Assembly: GCF_020080835.1 (NCBI RefSeq)
Contig: NC_058164.1
Coordinates: 8,085,666-8,149,665 of the forward strand
Source: Cotesia glomerata
Lineage: Eukaryota; Arthropoda; Insecta; Hymenoptera; Braconidae
DNA: 64,000 nucleotides
Direction of reading: 5' to 3'
Below, piece after piece: positions 22,090-32,102 of this stretch (its first letter is position 1; every line of letters begins with the position of its first letter). Under the pieces are notes generated by a model, which ran no database searches, had not been told where the DNA came from, and saw only the letters and a program-made list of their open reading frames with translations. The position numbers and the translations under genes were made by a program.

Positions 22090-23424
22090 CACTGTAAAAA
22101 AAAACCGGTGTGAGTCCATGCGGTGTACGGTGTTATAAATTCCGGTGTTAAATTCAACACCGAAATCTGTGTAGCACTAACACCGTTCGCGGTGTAAATA
22201 TTTTTTTTCGGTGTTAAATCGGTGTTATAAATTTTCCGGTGTTGATAATATTTTAACTAATACAATTTTTATAATTAAACTTTTTATGTTTAATAATTAA
22301 AAATAAATAATCAAAAAAAGTTAATATTTAATCTAGAAAGTTTAAAATAATAAAATATTAAGTAGATAAAAATTTTTAATGAAAAAAATTTCAATGTAAA
22401 AATGGACCCGGAGCATTTTGGGACATCATATAAATAATCGGAAACTTAAAAATAGTGCATTTTAGTAATAATTTTATAACTTTTAAGTATTTTTTTTAAG
22501 ATTTTCGGAATACTAATATAATTTTAGAATCAATGCAATTTATTTGCAGTAATTTAGTTGAAGTTTTGTCCTTAAAACTTATGTGGAACCTTTTTTGAAT
22601 AATCTTAAAACATTTTTTTAACTACTTGAGAACAAATTTTGAATTTTGAGACAATTTTGGAACATTTTTTGGACAGTTTTAGAGTGTTTTTACAACAAAT
22701 TTGAAACATTTTTACGACAATTTTGAACGTTTTTTAAACGATTTTCATAGAGATAATTTATTTTTGCACAGCTGTAGATTTGTCCCGAAATTAATGGATG
22801 AAAAACTTTTTGGACAATTTTAGGGCGTTTTTGGGACAATTTAAGAATTTACGAATTACCCATTTACGGTGAAATTCAAAGAATTTTCTTTTATAATGAT
22901 AATATAATGCTGTTGTGTAAGCTATAAGAGACTATGTGTTACAATATAAGTTTATGTGCAAATGAAATATCTGAAAAAAAAGCAAAGTTATCAAATTATT
23001 TATTTTAACATATTTAAAACATCCATTACATTATGAGAAACATTATGGTTACGATAAAAATAATTATTATATTGTTCCTAAACATTTAATATTGTAAATA
23101 TTATTTAACTTGTTGTATAACATTCATTAAATCAATTTCTGCGTAATTTTATAAATTGAAAATTCTTAAATAAATGTTACTTGTCTCATTTTGATAAATA
23201 TTGAATATTAATTGTGTTTCATGGATCATGTAATATTCATACTCCGATACGGTGTAAATTTGTTCTACTGTTACACCGGTATTACACCGGTTACACCGAT
23301 ATTACACCGGTTTAACACCGGATTTTTAACACCGCAAAAGAGCACCGCTACACCGGTGTTAATACACAGGTGTTACATAGCGGTGTTAAAATGAGTCCAT
23401 TTTAACACCGCTTTTTTTACAGTG
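22090..23424. mobile_element. CACTGTAAAA inverted-repeat element with ACCGGTGT sub-repeats
   Basis: 1335 bp flanked by TA (22088-22089, 23425-23426). Ends are CACTGTAAAAAAAAACCGGT and ACACCGCTTTTTTTACAGTG-type. Both subterminal regions are packed with ACCGGTGTTAA motifs in both orientations; the middle 950 bp is AT-rich and non-coding. The uninterrupted target is seen in copy 1 of its host (AACTATATAGTAGTTAG near 19480-19500). Confidence 0.8.
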
Positions 23425-23757
23425 TAGTAGTTAGTTGATGTAAAAAGTTCCAGTAGGTTAACGTATTCTTATGGTAACTATGCAATTTGGTTCCTACAAC
23501 TCTATGTCGTTGAGCTCTGAGAGCTAAACATTATTTACCTCTCACAACTCTACAGGATCGTTCTAAGACTATAACAAATTTTAACAAATCTATAATGCAC
23601 GATTTAATATTGATAATTTAATAAATAAATGCAGCAGAACGAGTTTATATTGCCAATAATAATTGTTTATGACAAATAAGAATAATATTATAATAGAAAT
23701 AAAATAATAATACAACTTATATTACAAAGAAAAATGATCACAATCACAATATATTTA

Positions 23758-24500
23758 TTTATTTTATTTATTTATTTTCTAGCATACAGGTCTATAGAGA
23801 TGCATAGGCATCTGTACATAGAGCTAGACATTAGATAAATTATCCTAATTTTACAAAATATTTAAAAAAATATATATAATAATTCAAAGTACATAAATTT
23901 TTAGAGAAATGTTAATATTACACAAAATCCTTTGTACATTTACAATGACAGATTCTTAATCCAATCTTTTATCCTACAGTTTAGTGTTTTTTTACTACAC
24001 TTTAATATCTTGAGACTATTAGGTAAAAGGTTAAAATATTTTATTGCAACATAGTAAGCGTTTTTTACGCTAATCCTTTTATTAATTTTAGGGAGAAATA
24101 TCGACTTAAATCTAGTTCTAGTATCTTTAGCATTGTATTGCTCTTTACACTCTAGATAGTACCGCATTAGGGCTTTTACAATAAAAGTTTTCTTAATATC
24201 AAGCGGTATATTTAAAACACCCTGTCCTTCGAAATATTTTAACATATTGTTTTGAATGCTTATAATAGGATTAATGGCATTATTATAAGCACCACCCCAA
24301 GCAATTATCCCATAATTTATGACACTTTCAAAGAGTCCATAGTACACACTTTTAAGTACATTAATGTTAACAAATTTGGAAAGTTTGTAAAAGAGAAAAA
24401 CAAAGTATCTTACTTTTTTGGACAATTCATTCACATGTATATTCCATTTCATTTGAGCATCAAAAAACAATCCCAGATATTTACAGTATTCTACTCAAAG
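23758..24500 (-). mobile_element. 5'-truncated non-LTR retrotransposon (LINE) insertion
   Basis: Only the 3' part of a LINE is present. It ends, on the minus strand, with an AAATAAATAAAATAAATA-type tail at 23758-23795. The flanks ATCACAATATA and AACTAATAAATT are adjacent in the sister element at about 19848-19868. Truncation just upstream of YLGLFFDAQMKWNIHV is typical of target-primed reverse transcription. Confidence 0.75.
23940..24500 (-). pseudogene. Reverse transcriptase C-terminal fragment of a LINE
   Basis: About 185 codons stay open, running to a stop at 23940-23942. The start KYLGLFFDAQMKWNIHV followed by SKKVRYFVFLFYKL and LKSVYYGLFESVINYGIIAWG matches the RT thumb region common in insect LINEs (Jockey/RTE-like families). 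The catalytic YxDD region would have been upstream and is absent. The ATG at 24470 is internal, not a true start. The fragment is part of the LINE copy nested in the 22055-24931 element. Exact clade is not determinable. Confidence 0.75.
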
Positions 24501-25170
24501 AAGTTATTAAACTAATAAATTAAATTAACAGTAACTGCAAATGAACCTTGAAAAGCCATAAATATAAAACCGTTCTAACGAAATTCAATTTCACAAAAAA
24601 AAAAATACCTATTTTCTTAAATAAATAAACTCGAAACTTAATTGTCCTCATATATTTGTAACAATATGGATAAGTAACAAAATAATTATGTTTGTCATTT
24701 TGGAAGGTTAATATGTCAGCGCACTCCACTACTGCGCAATGTTAAGCTCTCCCAACTATACCGTTGGTCTCTCAGAACTATCCCGTTGAGCTCTGAGAGC
24801 GCAACAATATTTAGTTATCAGAACTAAATAAAATTTTGTTACTGTAACTCTATAGCAAACAGTAAACTGTGTATAGTATAGTTATGGTAACTCTACAATT
24901 TCGTTCCCAGAACTAATTTTTTTTTTCCGTGTAGGTTGTCGTAAAATCTGCTTTTAGATCATTTCTACATCACATATAGGAAATTCCTATTAAATTTGAA
25001 GCTGTAGGAGCTATAGTTTAAAAACGAGAATTTTTTATTTGTTGACGCTTCCGCAACATCCCTTGCGGGTGAAATTTCGTGAAATCCGTTCGTAGCTGAC
25101 CTCTACTTGACGAAAGGAATATTTCTATCGAACTTCAAGTCTCTACGCCTTATTATTCGAGGGATATCGT

Positions 25171-25442
25171 GATGGGTCAATACATAGGTGGAAATCTCTT
25201 ATATATCCATAGATAAGACAAGTTCACAAGTAAACATTAAACATCGAATTTCTATTAAATTAATTAAAAAGTTTCACTTTCAAATATACGCGATGCCCAA
25301 AGGATTAAATAACATTCACAAAAATGGATAAATTTCTGTTTAATGTACGTAAACATGTATACATATGATTGGATTGAAAAATTTAATCAATTTAGTGCTT
25401 ACGAAAAATTCACGATGATTATTTAAATAATCAACATTTTTG
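25171..25442. other. AT-rich spacer
   Basis: Nothing recognised. Confidence 0.35.
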
Positions 25443-25692
25443 TTAAGAGCGGTTGATAGTTGATTTTCAAACGAGTTTTGCTCATGAATAAGATAAAATT
25501 TTGAAACAAACGCTTCGCTCTTCGATAGATAATTAAATTATCTATCGAAGAGCGAAGCGCTTTTTTAGAAAATTTTCATTTATTTATGCATAAAATGCGT
25601 TTTAAGATTCCATAAGTTGTACAAGTATGACAGAGATACTTTCGTTTGTCCTATAGAGGGCGAGAGAGAGAAAAAATGTAAACCCTTTTTAA
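25443..25692 (+). repeat. 250-bp dispersed repeat with central perfect hairpin, copy 1
   Basis: Nearly identical, in direct orientation, to 42571-42820. Both begin TTAAGAGCGGTTGATAG and end at TTAA or a near match. The centre is a perfect stem CGCTTCGCTCTTCGATAGAT-AATT with its complement. A TTAA flank could be a target duplication. Confidence 0.75.
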
Positions 25693-26206
25693 AGCTTGAA
25701 TTCTGTGCATGCGAATTACACATCAATGGTTAGTATATATTCACATAATTATTAAATGCATATTAATAAATGAAATTATTACTACCCAGTGTACGACAGA
25801 ATCGAGTAAGCAGTGCGTTAAATCAATATATTAGTACACAATTATTACTCTCATTTTGCTGTCAAAATACAATAAAATTGGAAAACTTTTCTCGTAATTA
25901 AAAATTATGTGAATTATTTTTACTGGTGATCAAAATTTTTCCATTTTAAGGGAACCGACGTCACAAATTACTGGTATAGAATAGCTCAGTGAGTATAAGG
26001 CAGCGAAACAGGATAGGGAGCGTAAAGCTACGAGACAAAGACAAAGACAAAGTATCCGGAATCTGTTTTGAACTCACGTAACACTATTCTCTTGCAGCAG
26101 CTAGGGTTACCTTCGGTCATTAATTGAGAGGTATTGTTTGAAGTTATAGTACATCATTAGTTAGCTAGTGTAACTGTAGTCGCAGTCGCACTCGTGGATA
26201 AACCAC
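25693..26206. other. Possible promoter / 5' UTR region
   Basis: AT-rich until about 25960, then GC-richer and complex (CAGCGAAACAGGATAGGGAGCG, GACAAAGACAAAGACAAAG). May be leader sequence of a plus-strand gene whose first coding exon is suggested at 26207. No TATA box is clear. Confidence 0.25.
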
Positions 26207-26255
26207 ATGGAGCACCACTTTCGTCTTGTTTCTCATTCTCTCATTCTCAGAACAG
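26207..26255 (+). CDS. Candidate first coding exon of an unidentified gene
   Basis: ATG in good context (AACCACATGG) opens MEHHFRLVSHSLILRT and reaches a donor-like ACAG|GTAAAC at 26256, leaving phase 1. The surrounding GC-rich block supports transcription, but the exon is only 49 bases and no downstream exon could be identified. It may equally be untranslated leader. Confidence 0.25.
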
Positions 26256-26764
26256 GTAAACTCTTAAACTTGTCCACTGTTATTATCATTAAGTCACCAG
26301 CCAGTTATTAATCTTTAAAGTTACTTGGAGGTAAATAAAGAAGTGAGTTGTTGCTGATACTATATTTTTCAGCGAATATACTTCTTTTTATCTGCACCAA
26401 GATTATATTTTGAAAGTTTTAAAAAGGAGTAGAATAATGATTTTATTTTTTGAGCAACTTAGAAATTTTTATGGTAGAAAAATTTATTGAAAAAACAAAA
26501 TATGAAAATTCTTTGGTTTCAAAAAAACAATTTTAATAAAATTTGATCCTGTAGGTCATTCTTAGAACCTGACACTATTTTTAAATTCAAATTGTACGAA
26601 AATTTGCTTATTTCAAAGTTTTGAATTGTGGAAAATTTTGAATTAAAATATCTCTCTAACGAATAAAATAATTTTAATGCAGTTTGTAGCGATCGCTCTA
26701 TTTTTTAAAAGTCGAGAGCTGATTGAATTTTGGAATTTTTTGATATAGTAGTTTAAACTTATTT
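26256..26764. other. AT-rich interval (possible intron)
   Basis: No frame or repeat stands out. Confidence 0.3.
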
Positions 26765-27565
26765 AAAAAAAAATTAGGGAAACGGTTGACCCTAAAGGCC
26801 ATCCCTGCAACTTCTCGCTAATTCCGTACTTAAATGCTCAGAATTGCATTTATTACGTTTTTGAGCTCTTCGAGCTCAAAAGTCTTATCAAAATTCGATG
26901 AAATACAATTTTTAAAATTTTCAACCTGCTGTAACTTTTGAATGAATCAACCGATTTTTACAAGGTTGGCGGCGATCTACGAAGTTTTTTAAGCTCTATA
27001 GAAAATTTAGAACAAAAAAAAATTGATCTAATGAAACATTTCGGAGTTATTACAAAAAAACACTTTTTCCAATTTTTTTCAACAACGATATCTCACGAAC
27101 GCATCAACCGATTCTGACGCACTTGTTGGCAATCGATGCGGGTTTTCACGGTTAAAAGCTGATTAGTTTTTAAGATCGATCGGTTAGCCAATTCGGAGAT
27201 ATGTTGAAAAAATGAAAAAAAAAAAAACAATTTTTTTTTTACTTTTTGTGCAATTTCTCGAAATCTACCGGTCCGAATTGGTTCCAACTCACAGAAAATC
27301 TAAGTTTGGCGAAGTCCTTTTTAATGACACCAACTGCGATCAAATCGGTCAAGCCGTTCAGAAGTTATAAGAAGTTTACATACATACATACCTACACACA
27401 CATGTACGTACAGACGTACGGACATCATTGTAAAAATAGTCAGGGAAGAATCTTAGGGCTTCAAAACCTCGAGATCTGTTGAAACCTCGATTTATGCAAA
27501 ACGAGGTAAAACCAATAACTTCCCGATTTTTCGAAAATCATTGATTTTCTTAGCGGAAAGTTAAA
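26765..27565 (-). repeat. Microsatellite-carrying dispersed repeat, copy 4
   Basis: Reads, on the plus strand, TTAGGGAAACGGTTGACCCT, GGCCATCCCTGCAACTTCTC, then GAGCTCTTCGAGCTC, then units with CTCACGAACGCATCAACCG, a shortened ACATACATACATACC/ACACACACATG tract at about 27379-27405, and ends AACTTCCCGATTTTTCG...TTAGCGGAAAGTTAAA. The microsatellite is almost lost in this copy. Confidence 0.7.
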
Positions 27566-27960
27566 ATTTTATCTATACAAATTACATATTAAGATAGACG
27601 GGTTTTTTTTTAAGAATAGTAAAAAAAGTTTGGAAAATCCAAAAGTGCACGCCTCATAATCTCATTTTTTACAATAAAATTGATTAAAATAAAATATAAA
27701 AAGCAAAATAATAAAAAACAGAAAACTGATATGGTTTAGTGGCGCCATAACTTTAATGTGAGGAAAAAAAATACTATAATAAAATGTATACATAGATATA
27801 CAAAGAAATCCACAGTCATATATTAGTTTTTTATAAATAATAATTTAATGTCAGTGAATTGAACGCTCATATTAATTAAGAAAATCCGTCGTGTGATACT
27901 TTAGATAATAAAAAAAAAATTATTCCGGTACGATCATTTTTTCGACCAATTTCCCTGACA
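27566..27960 (+). repeat. Dispersed repeat with GTTTGGAAAATCCAAAAGTG end
   Basis: GTTTGGAAAATCCAAAAGTG followed by CACGCCTCATAATCTCATTTTTT at about 27628 matches the other dispersed copies; GTGGCGCCATAAC at about 27740 parallels GGCGCTTG near 13433. Boundaries unclear. Confidence 0.45.
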
Positions 27961-28816
27961 CATACACCCATTCATACACGGACGTCCAAAAAATATTATG
28001 TTTAATGTTATTATTTATTATGTTAAATAAAAAAAATGTTATTGAAATATATTTTATATGCCTGAAAAATTATTTGACTTGACATAAGTGTACTCATTTT
28101 AACCTGTAAGTGCGATATAAATAACAAAAAACGCCTCGCTTATGAGGCGTGCAAAAAAGGTTTATAGTATCTCAGAACTTCAAAATGTGATGAATATTCA
28201 ATTTTAAAAAATAAGACTAAAATTTATAGCTTTCCCAAGTTTGTAAAAATTTTTATAGTGGGAACTTAAAAATCTTAAAATTAAAAGAGTGTACATCAAA
28301 AATTTTTTTTCATGAATCTTAACATTAGATAAATATTTTAGTTAATTAGTAATAAAAATTTTTAATTCTTTTATTTTAAATACTCGAAAACAAAAATTTT
28401 TCATAATGAAAATAATGTCATCCTTTTTCTACCACATTCACACACTGACTTATCGTAATCTCTATTGTCCTATATACTTATATTATTGTAAACCCTTAAC
28501 TTATATTTTTATTATAAGCTCTCATTATTCTTAATAAACGTTAAGTAGTAAACGAACGCGTTTCTAACAATACGCATTCAAATTTTGCGATGAAAAATAA
28601 TGTATAAAATCTAAATTTAAAAATATGACTCGATAAATTATTTAATAAGTTTAAAAAGTGCCGCTTCATTACCTTCCGGACAATGACAAACATTACAAGT
28701 TGACTTATTATTTTGATGTGTCTGAGTAAAATGACATAACATATAGACAGACAGACGATTGAACAAGGTTGATGATGACCACGAAACGAACTCATTCAAC
28801 GACGCCTATCTATGTG
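27961..28816. other. AT-rich interval, nothing recognised
   Basis: Contains a short inverted phrase AACGCCTCGCTTATGAGGCGTGC at about 28129-28151. No gene supported. Confidence 0.35.
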
Positions 28817-28819
28817 TCA

Positions 28820-28955
28820 CTTCCGGTTAGTTAACCTTGTTGAAAAGCCGAGCCGCGGTATGACCCAGCACGGCCTTGCTCTCCTTCCAAGCCACTGAGC
28901 TATAATCCGGCGCAGTGGTTGTCTGGAATTCACCGCGAGATCGAATCCAATGTTC
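28820..28955 (-). repeat. tRNA-like / SINE-like segment
   Basis: On the minus strand ATTATAGCTCAGTGGCTTGG resembles a tRNA A box, with ATTCGATCTC nearby. The order of the boxes is not that of an intact tRNA, so it is at best a rearranged or decayed SINE. Confidence 0.25.
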
Positions 28956-29170
28956 ATAGTGCATAGTGCATTCCTTTTTACATCCCATTTTGTTCTATAC
29001 AATCTTTCAACATTTTTACTCGGTACCAGTACTTCCATGAAATAACGATCCAAGAGCTCCATAAATTCTACTGGAATTCTACAGCTTGCTATTAAATGAA
29101 ACGCTGAGTATCCATTTAAATGAATTTGATAAAATAATCTGTTTTTAATTACTATTGATGCCGATTCCAT
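28956..29170 (-). pseudogene. Ankyrin-like fragment
   Basis: A minus-strand frame from ATG at 29170 contains NGYSAFHLIASCRIPVEF and MELLDRYFMEV, which fits the G.TALHLA...LL ankyrin-repeat pattern. It then runs into the SINE-like segment at 28820-28955, so the natural downstream sequence is lost. Only one repeat is recognisable, with no start context. It may be a third remnant of the family represented at 3104 and 7791; that is inference. Confidence 0.35.
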
Positions 29171-29381
29171 TGATGTTTTTTTAAAATATCAAGGACCAGC
29201 TTTAATAATACCCGACTTAAAGCCCTTAACTCCCGAATGAAAATTACTATATTACCTATTATGTCATTTCGTAATTGATGCATACCCTTTTCATTTCATT
29301 CGTTATTTTTATAATTAATATTAATATTAATATTGCACTCGGGTACTAATGATTCATTTTTAATCATATTTGATATGCAAG
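29171..29381. other. AT-rich spacer
   Basis: Includes a small ATTAATATTAATATTAATAT run; no gene. Confidence 0.35.
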
Positions 29382-29778
29382 CCCGTGAAAAAATATTCTG
29401 ATCAGGCTTGATATGAGCTGATAAGGCCATATAAAAATTTTTGATATGTTCATATCTGGCCTGATATGATCTGATATGTCCATATTTAATTTTTGATATG
29501 TCCTGATATGGCCTGATATGAAAATTGGCCATATCAGGCCTGATCAAGCCTTATCAATTTGATATATCTATATTGATATGCTCATATCTAATTTTACATT
29601 ATTTTTTAATAGGTCCTGATATGCCATCATATAACCTTATAAAGTTATATATACTTTGATAAACTTGAAAAAAAAATCCCTGATCAGGGTTGATATAACT
29701 TGATATGAATTCATATGGTCTGATATACTCATACCCTTACCAGCACATAAGTAGTCTTATGTACTCATATAAAGGCAT

Positions 29779-30630
29779 ACCCGAATAAAAAAAACTATTT
29801 ATCATTATATATGATTCATATCTAATTATATAGAAGCATATGTAATTCATTTATAATTATATAAATGTATATATAATTCATATAAAATTATATAGAATTC
29901 TATATAATTTTTTTTACTCCAGTGAGTATTTTGTGATTACCATATAACATTCTCTTTTTCTATCTAAAAGTCTGTTACTCCAACGATTAACAATCTTTTA
30001 AATTAATATATAGTATTTTTCGGATGAAATAATAGGAGTTAAAAAAAAATTTAATTTCACAAAAATTATTAGTTTTGTCAAGTTCAAAAATTGTTAGCCA
30101 GGCCCTCCAGCAATATATAGTTCCATATACTAAACAAATAATTCCATTAAAATTTAAGCTTTCAATTCTTATTTTACCTCGATTATTTTTTTAATTTCAA
30201 AGAAATTATAAATTTTAAAGCAACGAAATACCTGAACAATATATCGTAGAATCATTTTTGCGATTTCATGTATACATAGATAATTTTATAAATCTACATA
30301 TAGATACCATTATTATATATGAATATTGACAGTTAATAATTAATAAATTAGATAAAAAATTTTGTTCACTACGAATCGATTATGTATACGATTCGCATTA
30401 CTTGTAGTTATAATAAACTTTGTTCTCCAAGTAAGTCTTTTAGGTAAACGGACAGTGAATCAGTCTTTCAAGCGGTTGGTCCCCGGTTCGATTCCCACTC
30501 GCGCCGATTTTTTTTTTCCTATGGAAATAATTATATATAATTATACCTAATTATACATAATTATATAGGGCCATTTTTCATTTATAATTATGTAATATAA
30601 TGATATATAATTTTTTTTACCGGGGCGGGT
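29779..30630. mobile_element. Nested AT-rich foldback element
   Basis: Ends ACCCGAATAAAAAAAACTAT and TATAATTTTTTTTACCGG(GGCGGGT) are approximate inverted copies, with TATAATTATATA-type arms. A tRNA-like segment lies inside at about 30430-30506. Confidence 0.5.
30430..30506 (+). repeat. tRNA-like segment (SINE head)
   Basis: GGTCCCCGGTTCGATTCCCA followed by CTCGCGCCGA has a B box and acceptor-like 3' end; the upstream part (TAGGTAAACGGACAGTG) is only weakly A-box-like. Its 3' end resembles that of the SINE at 33411 (GGGGGTTCGATCCCGACTCG). Confidence 0.35.
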
Positions 30631-30751
30631 ACATAGTCTGATATACTTATATCAAGGCATATATAATCTGATATGGCCAATTTCTATATCAGGCCTGATA
30701 TGGACGATTTATATCAGGCCTGATAGTCTGATCAGAAAATTTTTTCACGGG

Positions 30752-31337
30752 AGTACAGTAGTATTGATGTTTTTCATTGCTATTAGCTCGGTTATTTGAG
30801 TAATAAGTATTCGTGATATTATTTATAATTTTATAAAATAAACAAGTTTGTAATTAAACATCGTTTGGTAATTAGTGCTCTACATGAATGTCATTAATGT
30901 GTAATTATATACGAAAGTAGACGATCAAATTTTGTTGCAAAAATAATACTCGAGATTTATAATTTATATTCTATTATATTATTCAACAATAAACGTATTT
31001 AAAATTATGTAATTTGACTACGCATCAACAAAGTTAAATCCATAATTAATTGAACTTTAATAAATTTTATAAAATGATTGCCCTTTGGTGTAGTTTATCC
31101 AAAAAAAAAAAAGTTCAGATCTTGGGGTTATATGATTGAATTTGACAATTTAAAGTATAATAAAATATTGTACTATTAAAAAATTAAATAATGCTGTGAA
31201 GCAGGAAAGAATAGGAGTTACTGTAATTATTACGTGAAGCATTCTACATTCATGTAACAGGATAATTGGGAGGAAGGGATTGAGAAAGGAATTCGAAAGG
31301 ACCTTCTTAATGAGAGCTTATAGAATATCGCGTTACT
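30752..31337. other. AT-rich interval, nothing recognised
   Basis: No supported gene or repeat. Confidence 0.35.
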
Positions 31338-31813
31338 GATGCCATAAGGACGTATAAAAATTATACGCCCTTATGGCACCCGGGAACTATAAGGGCGTAT
31401 AAAAATTTTTTTTTACATTTCTGCACATTTCGGACAAAAATACATCGATTCCCGGAAAAAATTTTTTTTATACGCCCTGATGGCTCCCGGGACCCATCTC
31501 GGATGCCATAAGGGCGTATAAAAAAAATTTTTTTTTGGTAACCGACGTATTTTTGTATGAAACGTGTAGAAATGCAAAAAAAAATTTTTTTCCATATAAA
31601 AATTTTTTTTGGACAGAAAAAAAAAACAGAATTTTTATTATACGCCCTTATGGCATCCGAGGTGGGTCCCGGGAGCCATAAGGGCGTATAAAATTTTTTT
31701 TTGCATTTCTGCACATTTCAGACAAAACTACGTTGATTCCCAAAAAAAAATTTTTTATACGCCCTTATGGCTTTTCACCGGGACCTTTTGCCCGTATACG
31801 CCCTTATGGCATC
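31338..31813. repeat. Array of TATACGCCCTTATGGC in alternating orientation
   Basis: Seven or more copies of TATACGCCCTTATGGC or its complement GCCATAAGGGCGTATA are spaced by A/T runs and by a CATTTCTGCACATTTC-GACAAAA spacer that also recurs. The outermost copies face each other, so the whole array is a palindrome. Frames seen inside it on both strands are artefacts of the repeats. Confidence 0.75.
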
Positions 31814-31964
31814 TGGAACGCGATATATTGTTTTCCAATTAAAAAATTATTTGCCTACTTCTGCAGGTATGAAAATAAATTTTCAAGTACAATATTTTTT
31901 TTTTTTTTTTTTTTTTCAATTATTATTATTACACACTTTTATATTTTTCTATGGTAACTGCACG

Positions 31965-32102
31965 ATGCGGAAAATGTATTCTGTGTATATCGTTGTTGTT
32001 TTTTTACTGCGTCTTAAATTACAAGGTTGCAGAGCTGAAAAATTGATAAAAAGTTTCCAGTGGTTATTTTCCGAAGTGAGCGATGTAAGCGGCGAAACTT
32101 AG
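31965..32102 (+). CDS. Candidate small secreted peptide
   Basis: A 45-codon frame from ATG. Residues 1-23 (MRKMYSVYIVVVFLLRLKLQ...CRA) have a basic start, a hydrophobic core and a plausible cleavage site after CRA, followed by the short polar remainder EKLIKSFQWLFSEVSDVSG. Only one cysteine is present, so it is not a disulfide-rich toxin type. An ATG-poor, AT-rich upstream region gives no promoter support. It could be chance or a first exon. Confidence 0.25.
   Translation: MRKMYSVYIVVVFLLRLKLQGCRAEKLIKSFQWLFSEVSDVSGET

Larger units (their letters stand above)
22055..24931. mobile_element. Inverted-repeat element, CACGGAGAAAAAAA termini, copy 2, with two nested insertions
   Basis: Bounded by TA|CACGGAGAAAAAAATTTAGC and AATTTTTTTTTTCCGTG|TA. 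Colinear with 19457-20274 after removing a 1335-bp element (22090-23424) and a LINE fragment (about 23758-24500). The neighbouring tandem unit at 21905-21920 (GGGGATAGGATG) preserves an unoccupied version of its TA target. Confidence 0.8.
21790..25170. repeat. Degenerate ~140-bp tandem repeat, interrupted by a nested element
   Basis: Units share CCACCCCCGCAATCCCTATT-GGGG, GTAAAATCCGCTTTCAGAT, ATTTCTACATCATATATAG, AAATTTGGAGTCTGTAGGAG. Successive TA anchor points fall at 21911, 22053/24932 and 25070, a period of 138-142 bp once the insertion 22055-24931 is removed. The last unit is the most divergent. Not a recognised satellite. Confidence 0.6.
29382..30751. mobile_element. Foldback element of GATATG/GGCCTGATATC repeats
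   Basis: Ends CCCGTGAAAAAATATTCTGA and CAGAAAATTTTTTCACGGG mirror each other. Both arms are dense in GATATGGCCTGATATG and ATATCAGGCCTGAT motifs, so the arms are internally repetitive. A second, AT-rich foldback (29779-30630) is nested inside. The target duplication is not clear. Confidence 0.65.

Noticed and set aside
31338..31813. CRISPR-like regularly spaced repeat
   Set aside because: Units alternate in orientation, spacers are repeated and low-complexity, and the genome is eukaryotic.
31361..32102. Overlapping frames on both strands around FYTPLW / IRPYG words
   Set aside because: They arise from the alternating TATACGCCCTTATGGC array; only the small signal-peptide-like frame at 31965 was retained as weak.
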